This document shows, piece by piece, positions 33,906 through 42,899 of a stretch of DNA of 64,000 bases. Position 1 is the first letter of the stretch, and each line of letters begins with the position of its first letter. The DNA lies in contig NZ_LIPG01000007.1 in the NCBI RefSeq assembly GCF_001905505.1, positions 186,001 to 250,000 of the forward strand, given 5' to 3'. A program made the translations under genes and the position numbers. Origin of the DNA: Streptomyces sp. CB02058. GTDB lineage: Bacteria > Actinomycetota > Actinomycetes > Streptomycetales > Streptomycetaceae. The notes under the pieces are model-generated. The model searched no databases. It saw only the letters and a program-made list of their open reading frames with translations, and was not told the DNA's origin.

Positions 33906-35171
33906 ATGACGAACACCTCCGCCTCCGGCGCGCCTGCCGTGCACGGCGTCCACTCCGAGGTCGGCAAGCTGCGCAAGGTGCTCGTCTGCGCACCGGGCCT
34001 CGCCCACCGCAGGCTCACCCCGGGCAACGCAGGTGACCTGCTCTTCGACGACGTGATGTGGGTGGAGAACGCGCAGCGCGACCACGCCGACTTCGTCGGC
34101 AAGCTCCAGCAGGGCGGCGTAGAGGTCGTGGAGCTGCACGACGTACTGGCGCGGACGGTCGCCGATCCCACGGCCAGGTCATGGCTCCTCGACCGCAAGA
34201 TCACCGCCAATGAGGTCGGCCTGGGTCTCATCGACGCGACCCGTGCCTACCTCGAGTCGCTGGAACCGCGTGAGCTCGCCGAGTATCTGATCGGCGGGCT
34301 GGCCACCGCCGACCTGCCCGACGACTACCGGTCCGGCTATCTCGCCCTGGCGCGCGAGTCGACGGGGGTGCGCGAATATCTGATGCCGCCCCTGCCCAAC
34401 ACGCTCTACACCCGCGACACCACCTGCTGGCTGTACGGAGGGGTGACGCTCAACCCCCTCTACTGGCCCGCGCGTCACGACGAGACGCTGTTGATGAAGG
34501 CGGTCTACCTCTTCCACCCGGACTTCACCGGAGCCAGGGTCTGGTGGGGCGACCCCGAGCAGGAGTGGGGCCAGGCCACCTTCGAGGGCGGCGACATCAT
34601 GCCGGTCGGCAACGGTGTCGTCCTCATGGGCATGAGTGAGCGCACCTCCCGCCAGGCCATCACCCAGGTCGCGGCCTCGCTCTTCGCGCAGGGGGCCGCC
34701 GAGCACGTCGTCGTCGCGGGGATGCCCAAACTGCGGACAGCCATGCACCTGGACACGGTCTTCACCTTCGCCGACCGCGACATCGTGACGGTCTACCCGA
34801 CGATCATGGACGCGGTCCGCACGTTCTCCCTCCGTCCGAGCGACAGGTCCCCCGGGGTGGAGGTCACCGACGAGGGTTCCCGGGCCTTCACCGACGTCGT
34901 GGCCAAGAGCCTCGGGCTGCCCTCCCTGCGGGTGATCGAGACGGGCGGCGACGTGTACGCCTCCGAGCGCCAGCAGTGGGACAGCGGAAACAACGCCGTG
35001 GCGCTCGAACCCGGGGTCGTGTTCACCTACGACCGCAACACCCAGACCAATGATCTGCTGCGCGCGGCGGGCGTGGAAGTCATCACGATCGTCGGCGCGG
35101 AGCTGGGACGCGGCCGGGGCGGGGGGCACTGCATGACGTGCCCGCTCATCCGCGAGCCGGTGGATTTCTGA
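33906..35171 (+). CDS. arcA: Arginine deiminase
   Basis: The 421-residue enzyme converts L-arginine to citrulline and ammonia. Landmarks are [25 protein letters not shown] at the start, the substrate/catalytic loops [53 protein letters not shown] (catalytic His), and the nucleophile Cys in [18 protein letters not shown] near residue 406. It lies 46 bp behind the antiporter. No ornithine carbamoyltransferase or carbamate kinase follows, so the pathway here is incomplete or used for citrulline or ammonia formation only. Confidence 0.95.
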   Translation: MTNTSASGAPAVHGVHSEVGKLRKVLVCAPGLAHRRLTPGNAGDLLFDDVMWVENAQRDHADFVGKLQQGGVEVVELHDVLARTVADPTARSWLLDRKITANEVGLGLIDATRAYLESLEPRELAEYLIGGLATADLPDDYRSGYLALARESTGVREYLMPPLPNTLYTRDTTCWLYGGVTLNPLYWPARHDETLLMKAVYLFHPDFTGARVWWGDPEQEWGQATFEGGDIMPVGNGVVLMGMSERTSRQAITQVAASLFAQGAAEHVVVAGMPKLRTAMHLDTVFTFADRDIVTVYPTIMDAVRTFSLRPSDRSPGVEVTDEGSRAFTDVVAKSLGLPSLRVIETGGDVYASERQQWDSGNNAVALEPGVVFTYDRNTQTNDLLRAAGVEVITIVGAELGRGRGGGHCMTCPLIREPVDF

Positions 35172-35213
35172 GCGGCGCGGCCCTGAGGCAGCGTCCGGCC
35201 GGGTACTCCGGCG

Positions 35214-35242
35214 GCCGTCCCACGGTCGCGCCGTGGGACGGC
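35214..35242. terminator. Strong terminator between arcA and the convergent MFS gene
   Basis: A perfect 12-bp stem (right arm CCGTGGGACGGC) with a 5-nt loop sits in the 105-bp gap between two converging stops. It can serve both transcripts. Confidence 0.8.
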
Positions 35243-35276
35243 GTGCGGTGCCGGAACCGCTTCCGGCGCGTCGGTT

Positions 35277-36908
35277 CTACGCGGGCGCCGGCGCCGCCCG
35301 GTGAGCTTCGTCGGCGGTGTCGAGGGCCTGGGACCCGCCCGATCCGATGAGGCCGAACAGCGTCAGGGCGGCCGCGGCGAGCGCGGCGACGGCGCAGACC
35401 AGGAAGGACAGCGAGAGGGCGTCACCCAGTGCGTCCAGCGCGATCGACTGCGCCGCGGCCCCCGGGGTGCCCGGCGGGAGGCTGTTGACCGCGAGCGGAC
35501 CCGCTTCCCGCCCGATGCCCATGGCGGCCCCGACTTCCTCGGGCGGGAGCCCGGCGCCCGGCAGGGCCGACATGAAGGCGTCGCCCGCGCTGCTGAGCGC
35601 CACCGCGCCCACGACGACCGGCCCGAGGGCGAAGCCGAGGTCGCGCAGCAGGTTGGTCGTCGCGCTCGCCATGCCCGCGTAGGCGATCGGCACCGAGTTG
35701 ATGGCGACGGCGGTGATCGAGCCGACGGTCAGGGCGAATCCCACACCGACGCAGAGTTGCGGCGCGATGAACTGGGTCCAGTCCATGTCCCGTACGTCGA
35801 AGCGCGAGCACATGAAGCCGCCGATCGCGACGAGGACGAACCCGGAGGTGAGGACCCACCGGGGTGACACGTTTCTGATCAGATGCGAGATCACCGGGAT
35901 GAGGACGAATGCCGGGCCCTGGATGAAGAGGAACAGGAAGCCCAGCTTGAGCGGGCTCTGGTGCTGCACCGCGCCGACCCACATGCTCGTCGCGAAGCAG
36001 ATGCCCAGGAAGCTGAACATGCCGATCACCGCGACGAGCGACGAGATGGTGAACGCCCGGTTCCTGAACAGGTCGAGGTCCAGCAGCGGCGGGTCGGTGC
36101 GCAGCTCGATGACGACGAACGCGATGAGCAGCAGGGCGCCCACCGTGAAGGATCCGATGATCTCGGGACGGCTCCAGCCGACCTCCGAGCCCTGCACCGC
36201 GGCGTACATGACCGCGATCAGACCGACGGCGAGGGTGACCTGGCCCGGGATGTCCAGCTTCCGGCCCTCGGGGGCGGAGGAGTCCGCGGCGCCGAAGGTG
36301 AGCCCGAAGGTGACCAGGCCCAGTGCGGCCACGACGACGTAGGAGCCACGCCACGAGCCGTACTCGGCGAAGAGACCGGCCAGCAGGGGCGAGATCGCCG
36401 CGCCTGCCGAGAGGAATCCGGCCCAGACGGCGATCGCTCTCGACCGGGCGTGCTGGGTCGGGGTGACGGCGGCGATGAGGGCGAGGGAGATGGGGAACAG
36501 GACGCCCGCGCCGAGACCGCCGACCGCCTGGCCCACCCACATCGCCTGCACGGAGGGTGCGGTGGCGCAGATCAGCGCGCCGATCGCCGTGAGCACGGCT
36601 CCTCCGAAGAGCAGCTTGCGGCGGCTCCAGAGGTCGCCGAGGACTCCGAAGGTGAGCTCGAAGACGACCAGCGGGATCGAGAAGGCTGCGGTGATCCAGG
36701 TCAGCTGGGTACCGGCCGTCTGGAACTCCTGCTGGAAGGTGCCGTTGAGCGCACCGGGCAGCGCGTTGGCCAGCTGGGCGACCAGGACGGCGACGAAGCC
36801 GGCCACGAGGGTGGCCCGGTAGCGCGGGGAACGCACGCCCCGAGCGGGGCTCTCGGGGGGCGCGGCCTCCTCGGCTGCGGTTCTGTACGGCTCGCTGACG
36901 CGGCTCAT
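35277..36908 (-). CDS. DHA2-type MFS drug exporter, 14 membrane segments
   Basis: The 543-residue protein shows the DHA2 pattern: GTQLTWITAAFSIPLVVFELTFGVLGDLWSRRKLLFGGAVLTAIGALICA spans helices 2-3 (residues 62-111) with the motif A loop GDLWSRRK, followed by AVGGLGAGVLFPISLALIAAVTP, motif C-like AVWAGFLSAGAAISPLLAGLFAEYGSWRGSYVV. The long C-terminal half fits 14 segments. AAGGAG precedes the ATG at 36908. Export of a toxic small molecule is likely; two GGCATGCC palindromes lie upstream. Confidence 0.87.
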   Translation of the reverse strand: MSRVSEPYRTAAEEAAPPESPARGVRSPRYRATLVAGFVAVLVAQLANALPGALNGTFQQEFQTAGTQLTWITAAFSIPLVVFELTFGVLGDLWSRRKLLFGGAVLTAIGALICATAPSVQAMWVGQAVGGLGAGVLFPISLALIAAVTPTQHARSRAIAVWAGFLSAGAAISPLLAGLFAEYGSWRGSYVVVAALGLVTFGLTFGAADSSAPEGRKLDIPGQVTLAVGLIAVMYAAVQGSEVGWSRPEIIGSFTVGALLLIAFVVIELRTDPPLLDLDLFRNRAFTISSLVAVIGMFSFLGICFATSMWVGAVQHQSPLKLGFLFLFIQGPAFVLIPVISHLIRNVSPRWVLTSGFVLVAIGGFMCSRFDVRDMDWTQFIAPQLCVGVGFALTVGSITAVAINSVPIAYAGMASATTNLLRDLGFALGPVVVGAVALSSAGDAFMSALPGAGLPPEEVGAAMGIGREAGPLAVNSLPPGTPGAAAQSIALDALGDALSLSFLVCAVAALAAAALTLFGLIGSGGSQALDTADEAHRAAPAPA

Positions 36909-36952
36909 GCGTGAACTCCTTTGTTCCGTGCGGGAGATGGCCGTGGCGTACC

Positions 36953-37000
36953 AACCGGCATGCCGGTTCCGGCGCACCGGGGCGTCCGAGGGGGCATGCC
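36953..37000. promoter_or_regulatory. Paired GGCATGCC palindromes upstream of the MFS gene
   Basis: AACCGGCATGCCGGTT is a perfect 16-bp palindrome at 36953-36968. A second GGCATGCC with one flanking GGTAC arm lies at 36993-37000, centre to centre 36 bp away. Both lie 45-95 bp upstream of the exporter ATG and look like operators for a dimeric repressor; no regulator gene is adjacent. Confidence 0.5.
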
Positions 37001-37432
37001 GGTACGAACCACGCGGCAGGGCGAGGTCCGGATGAAGGGCGGCTCTACGGGAGGGGCGACAGCCGGGCTGAGCGGCGTGGGCCGGGGCTCAGCCCAGGGG
37101 TACGAGGGTGACGGCCCGGAGTGGCCGTGGCCGTAACGAAGGGCGCACCGGACCGTCGGCCCCGGGAGCGGGTGAGCACGTCACGCGGCCCCTCCTGAGG
37201 TGGGCAGGAGCCGCACCGGCAGCGCGACACCCTGCGACCGGCTTCACCAGCCGATTGAGGAGTGAAATTGTCACAAGCTTTATGGACTGTCAAGGACTCT
37301 TTCAGAACGTACAGATGATTCACTCGGCGATGAGTGCGCGGAACCACCGCGAAGGACGCGGAGGGAGGACCAGGCCCTACGGGGCACCGCCGGCCGAGGA
37401 AGGACGCGCCGAAGTGGCGCGCGAGGCGAAAA

Positions 37433-37450
37433 CGCCCTCTGGTGAGGGCG
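37433..37450 (-). terminator. Hairpin with T-tract, orphan terminator on minus strand
   Basis: CGCCCTC pairs with GAGGGCG over 7 bp with a 4-nt loop, and on the minus strand it is followed by TTTTCGC, the layout of an intrinsic terminator. No intact minus-strand gene ends here, which suggests loss of the gene it once served. Confidence 0.45.
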
Positions 37451-37552
37451 CCCGCGTCGGCGGTTCGGAGCGCTTGGAGCGCAGCGCTCAGCTTGTGATC
37501 TGTCCAGCGGCCTCGAGCAGGCGGACCTGGTGATCACTCGTCCGGGTGTTCC

Positions 37553-37669
37553 CGGGACAACCGCCGCCCCGCGACCCGCTACGACGTCGGCCTGCTCCCG
37601 GTGACCGGCGAGCCCTACCGCAGACCAGCCCACCACAAGGTCGGCACCGGACCACGCCGAGCTGGTTGA
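37553..37669 (+). pseudogene. Possible 3' remnant of a lost gene
   Basis: A frame of about 38 codons ending in TGA at 37667 shows strong third-position G/C bias over its first 27 codons and reads RDNRRPATRYDVGLLPVTGE then PYRRPAHHKVG. It has no start codon and upstream sequence in the same frame lacks coding bias. I cannot name the family. An antisense frame is weaker but not excluded. Confidence 0.3.
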
Positions 37670-37712
37670 CCAGCCGAAACTTTTGTCGGAGCCGCTCCGT
37701 ATGCTGCCGCCC

Positions 37713-38210
37713 ATGAGCATGAACGGCGAGTACCTGCGTGTCACACCCGGCGAGTTGGCCCGAGCCCTGGAGGACCCCGAGTGGGCCTTTGACTTCGCCT
37801 CCGACGTTCAGGACCAGGAGGACGAGGAGACGGCACCCGCCGACGCGCGGCACTTCACCACGCACCAGACCTGGAACCTGCTGGGGTTCCTGCTGAAGCG
37901 GTCGGACTTCCCGGTCGACATCGTCTTCGGTGAGGAACTCATCCCCGAGGCAGACGACTGGGGCTACGATCCGCCGCGGTACCTCTCCGTCGACCGGGTG
38001 CAACTGGCCGCCGACAGCCTGAACCGGATGACCTACGACGATCTGATCCACGGCGTCGACCACAACGAACTCACCGCAGCCGAGATCTATCCCCAGATCT
38101 GGGACTCGCCGGCCTCCCTGGAATGGGCCCGCGACCTGTTTGTGCCTCTGACCGAGTTCTTCCAGGCTGCGGCCTCCTCCGAGCACGCCATGGTGGTCTG
38201 GCTCGACTGA
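37713..38210 (+). CDS. DUF1877 (YfbM-like) protein
   Basis: The 165-residue acidic protein opens MSMNGEYLRVTPGELARALEDPEWAFDF and ends with AAASSEHAMVVWLD, matching DUF1877/YfbM. The family function is unknown. No ribosome site is present; TATGCT (37700-37705) ends exactly 7 nt before the ATG at 37713, so a leaderless transcript is likely. It converges on the GH114 gene. Confidence 0.83.
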   Translation: MSMNGEYLRVTPGELARALEDPEWAFDFASDVQDQEDEETAPADARHFTTHQTWNLLGFLLKRSDFPVDIVFGEELIPEADDWGYDPPRYLSVDRVQLAADSLNRMTYDDLIHGVDHNELTAAEIYPQIWDSPASLEWARDLFVPLTEFFQAAASSEHAMVVWLD

Positions 38211-38241
38211 CCTCCTACGGCGGGGACATTGAACGGCAAGC

Positions 38242-39129
38242 TCAGCAGAGACGGAACACGTGGCCCTTCTCGCCCCCGGGGAGCACATCGAGGTCGCGCA
38301 GGACGAGGGAGATCCTGTCGCCCCAGGCGGAGCAGCTCTCGTCGAAGCCGACGTCGCCCTCGCCCTCGTACTCGATGGCGAAGACCCGGCCGTCGTACGC
38401 GTCGGCGTACGCGTCGCACTCGTCGAACTGGGCGCACTCCTCCGTCACCGCGAAGTCGAAGCCGATCGCCGCGTGCCGGTCGAGCAGGTCGGTGGTGTTC
38501 TTCTGTCCGATCGCGAGGCCGTCATCGTGTGCCCGCTCGGCGAGTGTCCTTGCGAACGCCTCGTTGTGCGCCTTGGTCAGCCTGCCGTCGGAGCGCTCGA
38601 AGGAGTCGAGGTTGTCCGGCTCCACCGCCTGGAAGCCGCTCTCCGCGCAGCCGTCGATCCAGTCCCCGACGATCTCCGCCAGCTGCTCGCGCTTCGCGGC
38701 CGTGGAGGTGTCCAGGAGCACCTCGTCCCAGCCCTCGTCGATGACCGGCTCCCCTTCGGCGTCGGTGAGCAGGAGGTCGGGATGGGTGTCCTTCCACCAG
38801 TCCAGGGCACCGGGCTGCGCCTGGAAGGCGTTGACGTAGCAGACGTTGTAGAGGCCGGGGGCCGGTTCGTCCTCGCGGTCGCGGGACACCGCGCGCACCC
38901 CGCCGGGGGGCGTGTAGCCGCCGCCGATCTGGTAGTCGAACGCCATGCCGGCCGTCGGCAGGAGCACCTCGGACGCCGGGCTCTTCACCGGCGCGGCATC
39001 GCGGGACGGGCCGTCCTCGGCCGCGCACCCGGACAGCACGCTCGCCCCCAGCACGGCCGCGACGAGTGCGGCCGCACCGCCCGCCGTGCGCCTGCGACGG
39101 AGAAGCGGGGGAAGGTCGCGGGCGGCCAC
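38242..39129 (-). CDS. GH114 endo-alpha-1,4-polygalactosaminidase-like lipoprotein
   Basis: The 295-residue protein has a basic start and a lipoprotein signal ending in VLGASVLSGCAAE, with the lipid-bearing Cys near residue 35. The rest matches the GH114/TM1410 TIM-barrel family: MAFDYQIGGGYTPPGGV, GLYNVCYVNAFQAQPGA, GFQAVEPDNLDSFERSDG, AIGQKNTTDL and FDFAVTEECAQFDECDAY. Such enzymes cut galactosaminogalactan or related polymers, outside the cell here. The signal sequence and fold are clear; the substrate is inferred. Confidence 0.85.
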   Translation of the reverse strand: MAARDLPPLLRRRRTAGGAAALVAAVLGASVLSGCAAEDGPSRDAAPVKSPASEVLLPTAGMAFDYQIGGGYTPPGGVRAVSRDREDEPAPGLYNVCYVNAFQAQPGALDWWKDTHPDLLLTDAEGEPVIDEGWDEVLLDTSTAAKREQLAEIVGDWIDGCAESGFQAVEPDNLDSFERSDGRLTKAHNEAFARTLAERAHDDGLAIGQKNTTDLLDRHAAIGFDFAVTEECAQFDECDAYADAYDGRVFAIEYEGEGDVGFDESCSAWGDRISLVLRDLDVLPGGEKGHVFRLC

Positions 39130-39337
39130 ACGTACTCCAGATGTCGAAGAGGATCTCCCCCATCCTCCGCCATCGCTTCCGGGCCCGGCCCGCCGGGTAC
39201 CGGGAGCGCGGGTCGGGCCGGGAAGCCGGTCCCCCTCCTGCGGCCGTGGAATCCCCGCCGGCCGAACAGCCGCACGGCATCCGCGCGCGGCGTGGCGACC
39301 CGGGGGCCGCCGCGCCGCCTCGGTTTCCGGCGGTGCG

Positions 39338-40018
39338 TCAGCTCACCGAGATGCGGGAACTCCCGCTGCTCCGATAGCCCTCGGTCGCCATGATCATGTA
39401 GTAGTTGAAGCTGCCCAGCGGCATTCCGTAACGGGCCCACGCGTCGAAGTGGTTGCCCGCCGTGATGCTGCCGCCCGTCCGCTTCGACTGCCGGACGCTC
39501 CAGTACTGGTTGAAGGTCTTCGTACCCTCGACGGAGGGGGCGTTGACCCTCGTCGTCTGGTAGACGTCGTACGTACCACCATCGCTGGTGACCGTACCCT
39601 TGTACGTTCCGGTGGGCCGGTAGGTGCCCCAGTTGTCGACGATGTAGTACTCGACGAGCGGGTTGGCCGTCCAGCCGTAGAGCGTGAGGTACGCGTTGCC
39701 CGACGGGTTGAAGCTGCCGGAGTAGTTGACGGTCCTGCGGGCGCCGTTGGCCCAGCCCTTCCCGGCGACGAAGTTGCCGCAGTTGGTCCACGAGGTGCCG
39801 TAGCTGCCGCCGGACGCCAGGCTCATGGAGACCGAGCCACCGCCGTCGGTCCAGAACGAGTAGTAGTAGCCGTTGTCGGTACCCGTCTGGTTGGTGGTGA
39901 TGACGGTGTCGGCGTGCGCGGTGCTCGGCAGCATCAGTCCGGACGTCGCCAGCGCCAGGGCGCCGGCCCGGCCGATGAATCCCCTGCGATCCATCGGCTG
40001 GGTGGGGGTGTTGTCCAT
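39338..40018 (-). CDS. Endo-1,4-beta-xylanase, GH11, Tat-secreted
   Basis: The 226-residue protein begins with a Tat signal ([20 protein letters not shown], cleavage near AHA) and continues with a single GH11 jelly-roll: [16 protein letters not shown], the nucleophile Glu in [13 protein letters not shown], and the acid/base Glu in [19 protein letters not shown]. No carbohydrate-binding module follows. ATG 40018 is assigned; GTG 40024 is equally compatible with the AGGAGG site. It cuts xylan outside the cell. Its promoter shares an element with the alpha-amylase gene at 41365. Confidence 0.92.
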   Translation of the reverse strand: MDNTPTQPMDRRGFIGRAGALALATSGLMLPSTAHADTVITTNQTGTDNGYYYSFWTDGGGSVSMSLASGGSYGTSWTNCGNFVAGKGWANGARRTVNYSGSFNPSGNAYLTLYGWTANPLVEYYIVDNWGTYRPTGTYKGTVTSDGGTYDVYQTTRVNAPSVEGTKTFNQYWSVRQSKRTGGSITAGNHFDAWARYGMPLGSFNYYMIMATEGYRSSGSSRISVS

Positions 40019-40105
40019 GGTCACGCTTCCTCCTCGTGGCGGCTCATGGGGAGCCCTGTGACAGGTGGGGGTACCGCAGTCCTGCGGACGGCCTGCGACG
40101 GCGCC

Positions 40106-40148
40106 AGTGTTGATCTGCCCCCGTCAAGTGTCAACAGTTTCCGCAAGG
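40106..40148 (-). promoter_or_regulatory. Xylanase promoter with CCTTGCNGAAA element
   Basis: On the minus strand CCTTGCGGAAA (40138-40148) is followed after 3 nt by the -35 box TTGACA (40129-40134) and after 17 nt by AACACT (40106-40111). The same element at the same spacing precedes the amylase promoter at 42850. Confidence 0.6.
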
Positions 40149-40220
40149 ATTACGAAAGTGCCGATCCCACCAAGGAGAGCATCGAGACCAGTTGTGCCAG
40201 GTCAGGGCTGATTATTGAAG

Positions 40221-40305
40221 ATTCGAATGCACCACCTTTCCGTGGAGTGCATAATTCCGAGATCATGATTCGAATGAGGAGGTCGAAAGTTTCGAAATTC
40301 TTTCG
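40221..40305. promoter_or_regulatory. Cluster of TTCGAA-type palindromes upstream of the xylanase gene
   Basis: ATTCGAAT occurs twice (40221-40228 and 40268-40275), followed by CGAAAGTTTCG (40284-40294), an inverted CGAAA-N-TTTCG repeat of the type reported for Streptomyces xylan-utilisation operators, and a further CTTTCG at 40300-40305. The region is AT-rich for this genome. Confidence 0.5.
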
Positions 40306-40309
40306 AGAT

Positions 40310-41236
40310 CTACTGGGGTGTCAGTTCCCCGGACGACAGCTCCTCGACCCGGGCGAGGAGCGCATCGCGCCCGATGGCATCGGTGCGCGTGGAGGGCACG
40401 GTGCAGGCGTAGGCGCCGGCCACCGCTCCGAACAGCGCGGCACGCCGCGGGTGTTCGCCGTTGAGCACGCCGAGGAGGAAGCCCGCGGCGAAGGCGTCGC
40501 CCGCGCCGTTGGAGTCGACCACCGGGGCGTGCGGGGTGACGGCCGGTGTGTGCGTCAGCTCGCCGTCGTACAGGAGGTACGAGCCCTCGGCGCCCGCGGT
40601 GGCGACGACGATCCGGGCCCTGCCCCGGGCCTCGATGTCACGCATGGTCCGCTCCGGGTCGGCCAGGGCGGTGGTCGACAGGAAGACGGTGTCCGCCTGG
40701 AGAGCGTAGGTCTCGTGGTAGGGGTTGGCTCCGTCCCAGTCGTGCAGATCGGTGGAGATGGTCACGCCCGCCTCGCGGAGCGCCGGCAGCGCCAGGTCGC
40801 ACGGCTGGGTGATCACGACGTGTGCGTGGCGGGCGTCGGTGGCGAGTTCGCGGACCGTGGACTCGTCGAAGCGTTCCGTGTCGGGCGTACGGGTGGCGTC
40901 GTACAGGGACAGCCGCCGCCCGTCCGGACCGACGAGGTTCACCGCGCGCTTGGTCCCGGCCGGAAGGTGTACGGCGGTGAGCGGGATGCCCCGGTCGCGG
41001 TGGAGGGCGCGGACCAGTTCCCCCTCGTGGTCGTCCCCGAGCATGTCGAGATGACGGGTCCTCAGGCCGAGGGCGTGCAGCCCGACCGAGACGAAGTCCC
41101 CGCTCTGCCCCGCGCGGGTCTCGATGCCCGGCCTGATCATGTGACTGTCGGCGAAGGGGAGCGGGAGTTCGGGGACATGGACGATCGTGTCCACGCCCGC
41201 GCCACCCAGGACGAGGACGTCGGTCTGCTTGCGCAT
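40310..41236 (-). CDS. PfkB-family carbohydrate/nucleoside kinase
   Basis: The 308-residue protein has both PfkB signatures: the N-terminal TRAGQSGDFVSVGLHALGLRTRHLDMLGDDHEGELV (residues 41-76) and the C-terminal catalytic loop VVDSNGAGDAFAAGFLLG near residue 235, where Asp in GAGD is the base. It phosphorylates a sugar or nucleoside; neighbours suggest a sugar from polysaccharide breakdown. No strong ribosome site precedes the ATG at 41236. Confidence 0.87.
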   Translation of the reverse strand: MRKQTDVLVLGGAGVDTIVHVPELPLPFADSHMIRPGIETRAGQSGDFVSVGLHALGLRTRHLDMLGDDHEGELVRALHRDRGIPLTAVHLPAGTKRAVNLVGPDGRRLSLYDATRTPDTERFDESTVRELATDARHAHVVITQPCDLALPALREAGVTISTDLHDWDGANPYHETYALQADTVFLSTTALADPERTMRDIEARGRARIVVATAGAEGSYLLYDGELTHTPAVTPHAPVVDSNGAGDAFAAGFLLGVLNGEHPRRAALFGAVAGAYACTVPSTRTDAIGRDALLARVEELSSGELTPQ

Positions 41237-41307
41237 GGAGATGGTCGTGCCTCTCGGGTCGGTGAACGTGCGTCATGGTCAGCAGCCACGTGGCCGTGAC
41301 CGTCGCC

Positions 41308-41343
41308 GGCGCGCGGGACGGAAGTGACTCCGTCCCGCGCGCC
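41308..41343 (-). terminator. Very strong terminator after the amylase gene
   Basis: A perfect 15-bp GC-rich stem with a 6-nt loop (AGTGAC) begins 21 bp past the amylase stop and separates it from the kinase gene on the same strand. Confidence 0.8.
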
Positions 41344-41364
41344 GGGTGTGTCTGGTCCGGCCGG

Positions 41365-42744
41365 TCAGTCCGTCCGGGCTCCGGCGTGCAGGGCCAGCGC
41401 CCCACGGGCCGGCAGGGTCGCGCTGAAGGTCCCGTCGTCGCCGACCGTGACGGTGTTGCCGTCACAGCTGCCCGCAGGCGCCGCGGCGACGTTGCAGTAC
41501 GTACCGCCCGGCAGGGAACTCGTGAAGGTCCCCTCCAGGGCGCCGTCGCCGTTGTTGAGCGCGACGAACCCCTTGTCACCGCGGCCGAAGGCGATGGCGG
41601 CGCCGCCGTTGTCCCACCAGTCGGTGAGCTCGGCGGAGCCCACCTCGTTGCGGAACCCCACGAGACCGGTGATCGCCTGCTGGGCGTGCGTGCCGGTCCA
41701 GCCGTCGGCGCCGCTCGGCGGGCCGGCGTCCTTGTCGGACCACGTGTAGCCCGAGTACACGTTCGGCGAACCGTACGGCGAGGCGAGCATGAAGACGTTG
41801 GCGAGGGTGTAGGCCGCGCCGTCCTTGTACGTCAGGGTCGAGCCGTTGCGCTCGGTGTCCCAGTTGTCCACGAACGTACGGGCGTCGGCGCTGCCCAGCT
41901 TGCCGTCCGCGACGGACTTCAGCTGCGCGAGGCCGCCGCCCTGGAAGGCACTCTTGAGGTGGCCCCCGTAGCGGAACTCGTCGACGTCGCCGATCCCCGT
42001 GTACTCCTCGGGCTGCACGGCCTCGCCGCCGCCGTGGATGACCTCCGAGACCCAGAAGCCCGGATCGCTCATCTTCCCCTTGATCGCGGCGACATCGTCG
42101 GCCGCCATGTGTTTGGCCGCGTCGATCCGGAAGCCGTCGACGCCCAGCGACCGCAGGTCGTCGAGGTACGCGGCGATGGCGGAACGGACCTCGTCCTTGC
42201 CGGTGTCCAGGTCCGAGAGCCCCACCAGTTCGCAGTTCTGCACGTCCGCGCGGTCGGCGTAGTCGCTGATCGCGGTGCGGCAGGTGTGGAAGTCGGCGTC
42301 CTGGAAGGAGCCGGGGTAGTCGTACTTCGTGTAGGCCGTGCCGCCGGTGCCCGTGCCGGAGCCGGCGGCCATGTGGTTCACGACGGCGTCGGCGATGACC
42401 TTGACGCCCGCGGCGTGGCATGCCTCGACCATGCCCGCGAACGCGTCGCGGTCGCCGAGGCGGCCGGCGATCCGGTAGCTGACCGGCTGGTAGGAGGTCC
42501 ACCACTGGTCGCCCTGGATGTGCTCACTGGCGGGCGACACCTGGACGTAGCCGTACCCGGCGGGTCCGAGCTGGTCGGTGCAGGCGGCGGCCACATCGGC
42601 GTACTGCCGCTCGAACATCGTGACGGTGACGGTCCTCTCTCCGGGCGGCGCGGCCTGGGACTGCCAGGGGGCGAGTGTCGTGAGACCGGCGACCGTGACG
42701 GCTCCGGCCAGCGTTCCGCCGATCAGACGGAAACGGTGCTGCAT
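41365..42744 (-). CDS. Secreted alpha-amylase, GH13
   Basis: The 459-residue precursor has a Sec signal ([21 protein letters not shown], cleavage near QSQAAPP). GH13 regions are visible: region [11 protein letters not shown], region [15 protein letters not shown] with the nucleophile Asp, region [12 protein letters not shown] with the acid/base Glu, and region [13 protein letters not shown], where Trp stands in place of the more usual His of FVDNHD. The C-terminal beta domain follows, but no starch-binding domain is present. AAGGAG lies 7 nt before the ATG. Its promoter carries a shared regulatory element. Confidence 0.93.
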   Translation of the reverse strand: MQHRFRLIGGTLAGAVTVAGLTTLAPWQSQAAPPGERTVTVTMFERQYADVAAACTDQLGPAGYGYVQVSPASEHIQGDQWWTSYQPVSYRIAGRLGDRDAFAGMVEACHAAGVKVIADAVVNHMAAGSGTGTGGTAYTKYDYPGSFQDADFHTCRTAISDYADRADVQNCELVGLSDLDTGKDEVRSAIAAYLDDLRSLGVDGFRIDAAKHMAADDVAAIKGKMSDPGFWVSEVIHGGGEAVQPEEYTGIGDVDEFRYGGHLKSAFQGGGLAQLKSVADGKLGSADARTFVDNWDTERNGSTLTYKDGAAYTLANVFMLASPYGSPNVYSGYTWSDKDAGPPSGADGWTGTHAQQAITGLVGFRNEVGSAELTDWWDNGGAAIAFGRGDKGFVALNNGDGALEGTFTSSLPGGTYCNVAAAPAGSCDGNTVTVGDDGTFSATLPARGALALHAGARTD

Positions 42745-42825
42745 GTGCGGCTCCTTCGACGACAGGGCACAGCTGTGCCCTCGAAGACAGCCACGCGCCT
42801 GGCTGCCGTGGGGGGAACGTGTCGG

Positions 42826-42890
42826 AGCCTGCCGCTCCCCGCGTGCCGCCGTCAAGGATTTCTGCAAGGTCTTTCAATTCCTTGCGCAAG
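42826..42890 (-). promoter_or_regulatory. Amylase promoter with CCTTGCNGAAA and CTTGCGCAAG elements
   Basis: On the minus strand a perfect palindrome CTTGCGCAAG (42881-42890) is followed by CCTTGCAGAAA (42859-42869), then after 3 nt the -35 TTGACG (42850-42855) and after 18 nt CAGGCT (42826-42831). CTTGCA-type repeats upstream of -35 boxes are known for Streptomyces amylase and chitinase genes. Confidence 0.6.
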
Positions 42891-42899
42891 ATCTTGGAG

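Larger units (their letters stand above)
37001..37712. other. Long gene-poor region with hairpins and remnants
   Basis: About 700 bp carry no supported intact gene. A hairpin with 9-bp arms (GGGCTGAGC / GCTCAGCCC) lies at 37065-37095. A locally AT-rich part near 37260-37300 contains a perfect TTGACA on the minus strand. A terminator-like hairpin lies at 37433-37450 and a short coding remnant at 37553-37669. The mixture suggests a scar of past insertion or deletion. Confidence 0.4.

Noticed and set aside
36921-37136. 71-codon plus-strand frame upstream of the MFS gene
   Set aside because: It runs through the paired palindromes and has no ribosome site or coding bias.
37045-37347. Minus-strand frame behind a perfect TTGACA box
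   Set aside because: No acceptable -10 box at the right distance and no coding bias; not called as a gene.
40945-41299. Open frames antisense to the PfkB and amylase genes
   Set aside because: They are shadows of well-supported genes on the other strand.
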